A stretch of 64,000 nucleotides of DNA from Desulfobulbaceae bacterium. GTDB lineage: Bacteria > Bacteroidota > Ignavibacteria > Kapaibacteriales > UBA2268. Below, piece by piece: positions 63,689 to 64,000 of this stretch (positions are counted from its first letter, which is position 1; every line of letters begins with the position of its first letter). The notes under the pieces are model-generated. The model was not told the origin of the DNA and did not search any database. It was given only the letters and a program-made list of their open reading frames with translations. The position numbers and the translations under genes are program-made. The DNA is taken from positions 69,973-133,972 of the forward strand of contig JAGXRP010000033.1 in assembly GCA_018335795.1 (NCBI GenBank), in the 5' to 3' direction.

Positions 63689-63925
63689 TTAATTGTGTTC
63701 GTTTAGATAGTTGATTACGTTGCCGACAGTTTGTATTCTTTCGGCGTCACTATCTTCGATTGTTATATCAAACTCTTTTTCAAATTCCATGATTAACTCT
63801 ACAGTATCTAACGAATCAGCCCCAAGGTCTTTTGTGAACGAAGCGTCTTCTGTAACTTGTGAGCGTTCCACTCCAAGTTTTTTCACAATGATATCAATTA
63901 CTTTTGATTTTAAATCCTCTGACAT
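63689..63925 (-). CDS. acpP: Acyl carrier protein
   Basis: The protein has 78 residues from the ATG at 63925 (MSEDLKSKV); the four extra residues of the longer frame to 63937 are not needed. The 4'-phosphopantetheine Ser is residue 38 in [12 protein letters not shown], the absolute ACP signature. The acidic helix II ([13 protein letters not shown]) is the partner-recognition surface. It carries growing fatty acyl chains for the FabF encoded next to it and lies 43 bases after the fabG remnant. Confidence 0.97.
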   Translation of the reverse strand: MSEDLKSKVIDIIVKKLGVERSQVTEDASFTKDLGADSLDTVELIMEFEKEFDITIEDSDAERIQTVGNVINYLNEHN

Positions 63926-63968
63926 TTTGAACCTCAAAATATGTTATTAAAAATTATCTAAAAATGTT

Positions 63969-64000
63969 TTAAATTGCTAATCCACCATCAACATGCAATA
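63969..64000 (-). CDS. fabG: 3-oxoacyl-ACP reductase, C-terminal end only
   Basis: The last nine codons before the stop at 63971-63969 read LHVDGGLAI, the terminal signature of FabG-type short-chain dehydrogenases. The rest lies beyond the window. Its place just upstream of acpP and fabF fits the standard fatty-acid operon. Only this tail is visible, so the call depends on the motif plus context. Confidence 0.65.
   Translation of the reverse strand, partial: LHVDGGLAI

Overview
The window is 64 kb of AT-rich bacterial chromosome with densely packed housekeeping genes. There is no prophage, CRISPR array, rRNA, tRNA or recognisable insertion sequence. The gene content points to the Bacteroidota/Chlorobiota (FCB) assemblage, and by inference to an Ignavibacteria- or Kapabacteria-like lineage. 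The clues are a type IX secretion (Por) C-terminal sorting domain, DUF4175/DUF4159 envelope proteins, a DUF4292-like lipoprotein, weak Shine-Dalgarno sites, and promoter-like sites of the Bacteroidota form TTG-N18-20-TAnnTTTG. A MotA/MotB stator pair and a kgd-type fused 2-oxoglutarate dehydrogenase are unusual for classical Bacteroidetes but plausible in that deep branch.

Layout. At 1-1322 (minus) lie the LptD/OstA N-terminus and a LolB-like lipoprotein. At 1435-5987 (plus) come a tetrahydropterin pair (PTPS-I and FolE), RNase HII, a TPR lipoprotein, dihydroorotase, a small basic ORF and a DUF6580 membrane protein. At 6077-12924 (minus) are the giant E1/E2 2-oxoglutarate dehydrogenase, a PtsN-like EIIA, and a nucleotidyltransferase fused to a degenerate phosphomannomutase. 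At 13069-16507 (plus) are an SDR epimerase and a penicillin acylase. At 16511-23854 (minus) is a long run: PhoH, CdaA, Pcm, MiaA, DacB, an orphan ABC permease, a conserved unknown protein, and a LysM/lipoprotein pair upstream. At 24090-29183 (plus) are ValS, a PAS histidine kinase and a response regulator.

At 29594-35011 (plus) are a large T9SS-exported DUF11-type surface protein and an orphan secreted protein bracketed by palindromic intergenic repeats. At 35230-40157 (minus) are DUF4175, DUF4159 and RsmG. At 40160-44659 (plus) are three glycosyltransferases with endonuclease III embedded among them, ribosomal protein L28 and a flavodoxin. A HAD hydrolase (minus) faces a 2205-residue secreted YD-repeat protein. 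This is followed by a TPR lipoprotein, MotA, MotB and a second receiver/pseudo-HD-GYP regulator (plus, to 56894). At 56896-64000 (minus) are a metallopeptidase/propeller/beta-barrel outer-membrane protein, GcvPB, and the fatty-acid cluster fabG-acpP-fabF-rnc.

The envelope theme is strong: LPS export, nucleotide-sugar synthesis, glycosyltransferases, DacB, c-di-AMP, LysM and TPR lipoproteins, T9SS cargo, a secreted YD-repeat giant and an outer-membrane barrel protease. The best candidates for something undescribed are the YD-repeat giant with a roughly 360-residue unrecognised C-terminus, the peptidase-propeller-barrel fusion, the pseudo-phosphomutase fusion, the two paralogous receiver/pseudo-HD-GYP regulators (one beside MotAB), and the repeat-bracketed secreted gene at 34.0-35.2 kb. 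All calls come from reading the sequence; no database search was run.
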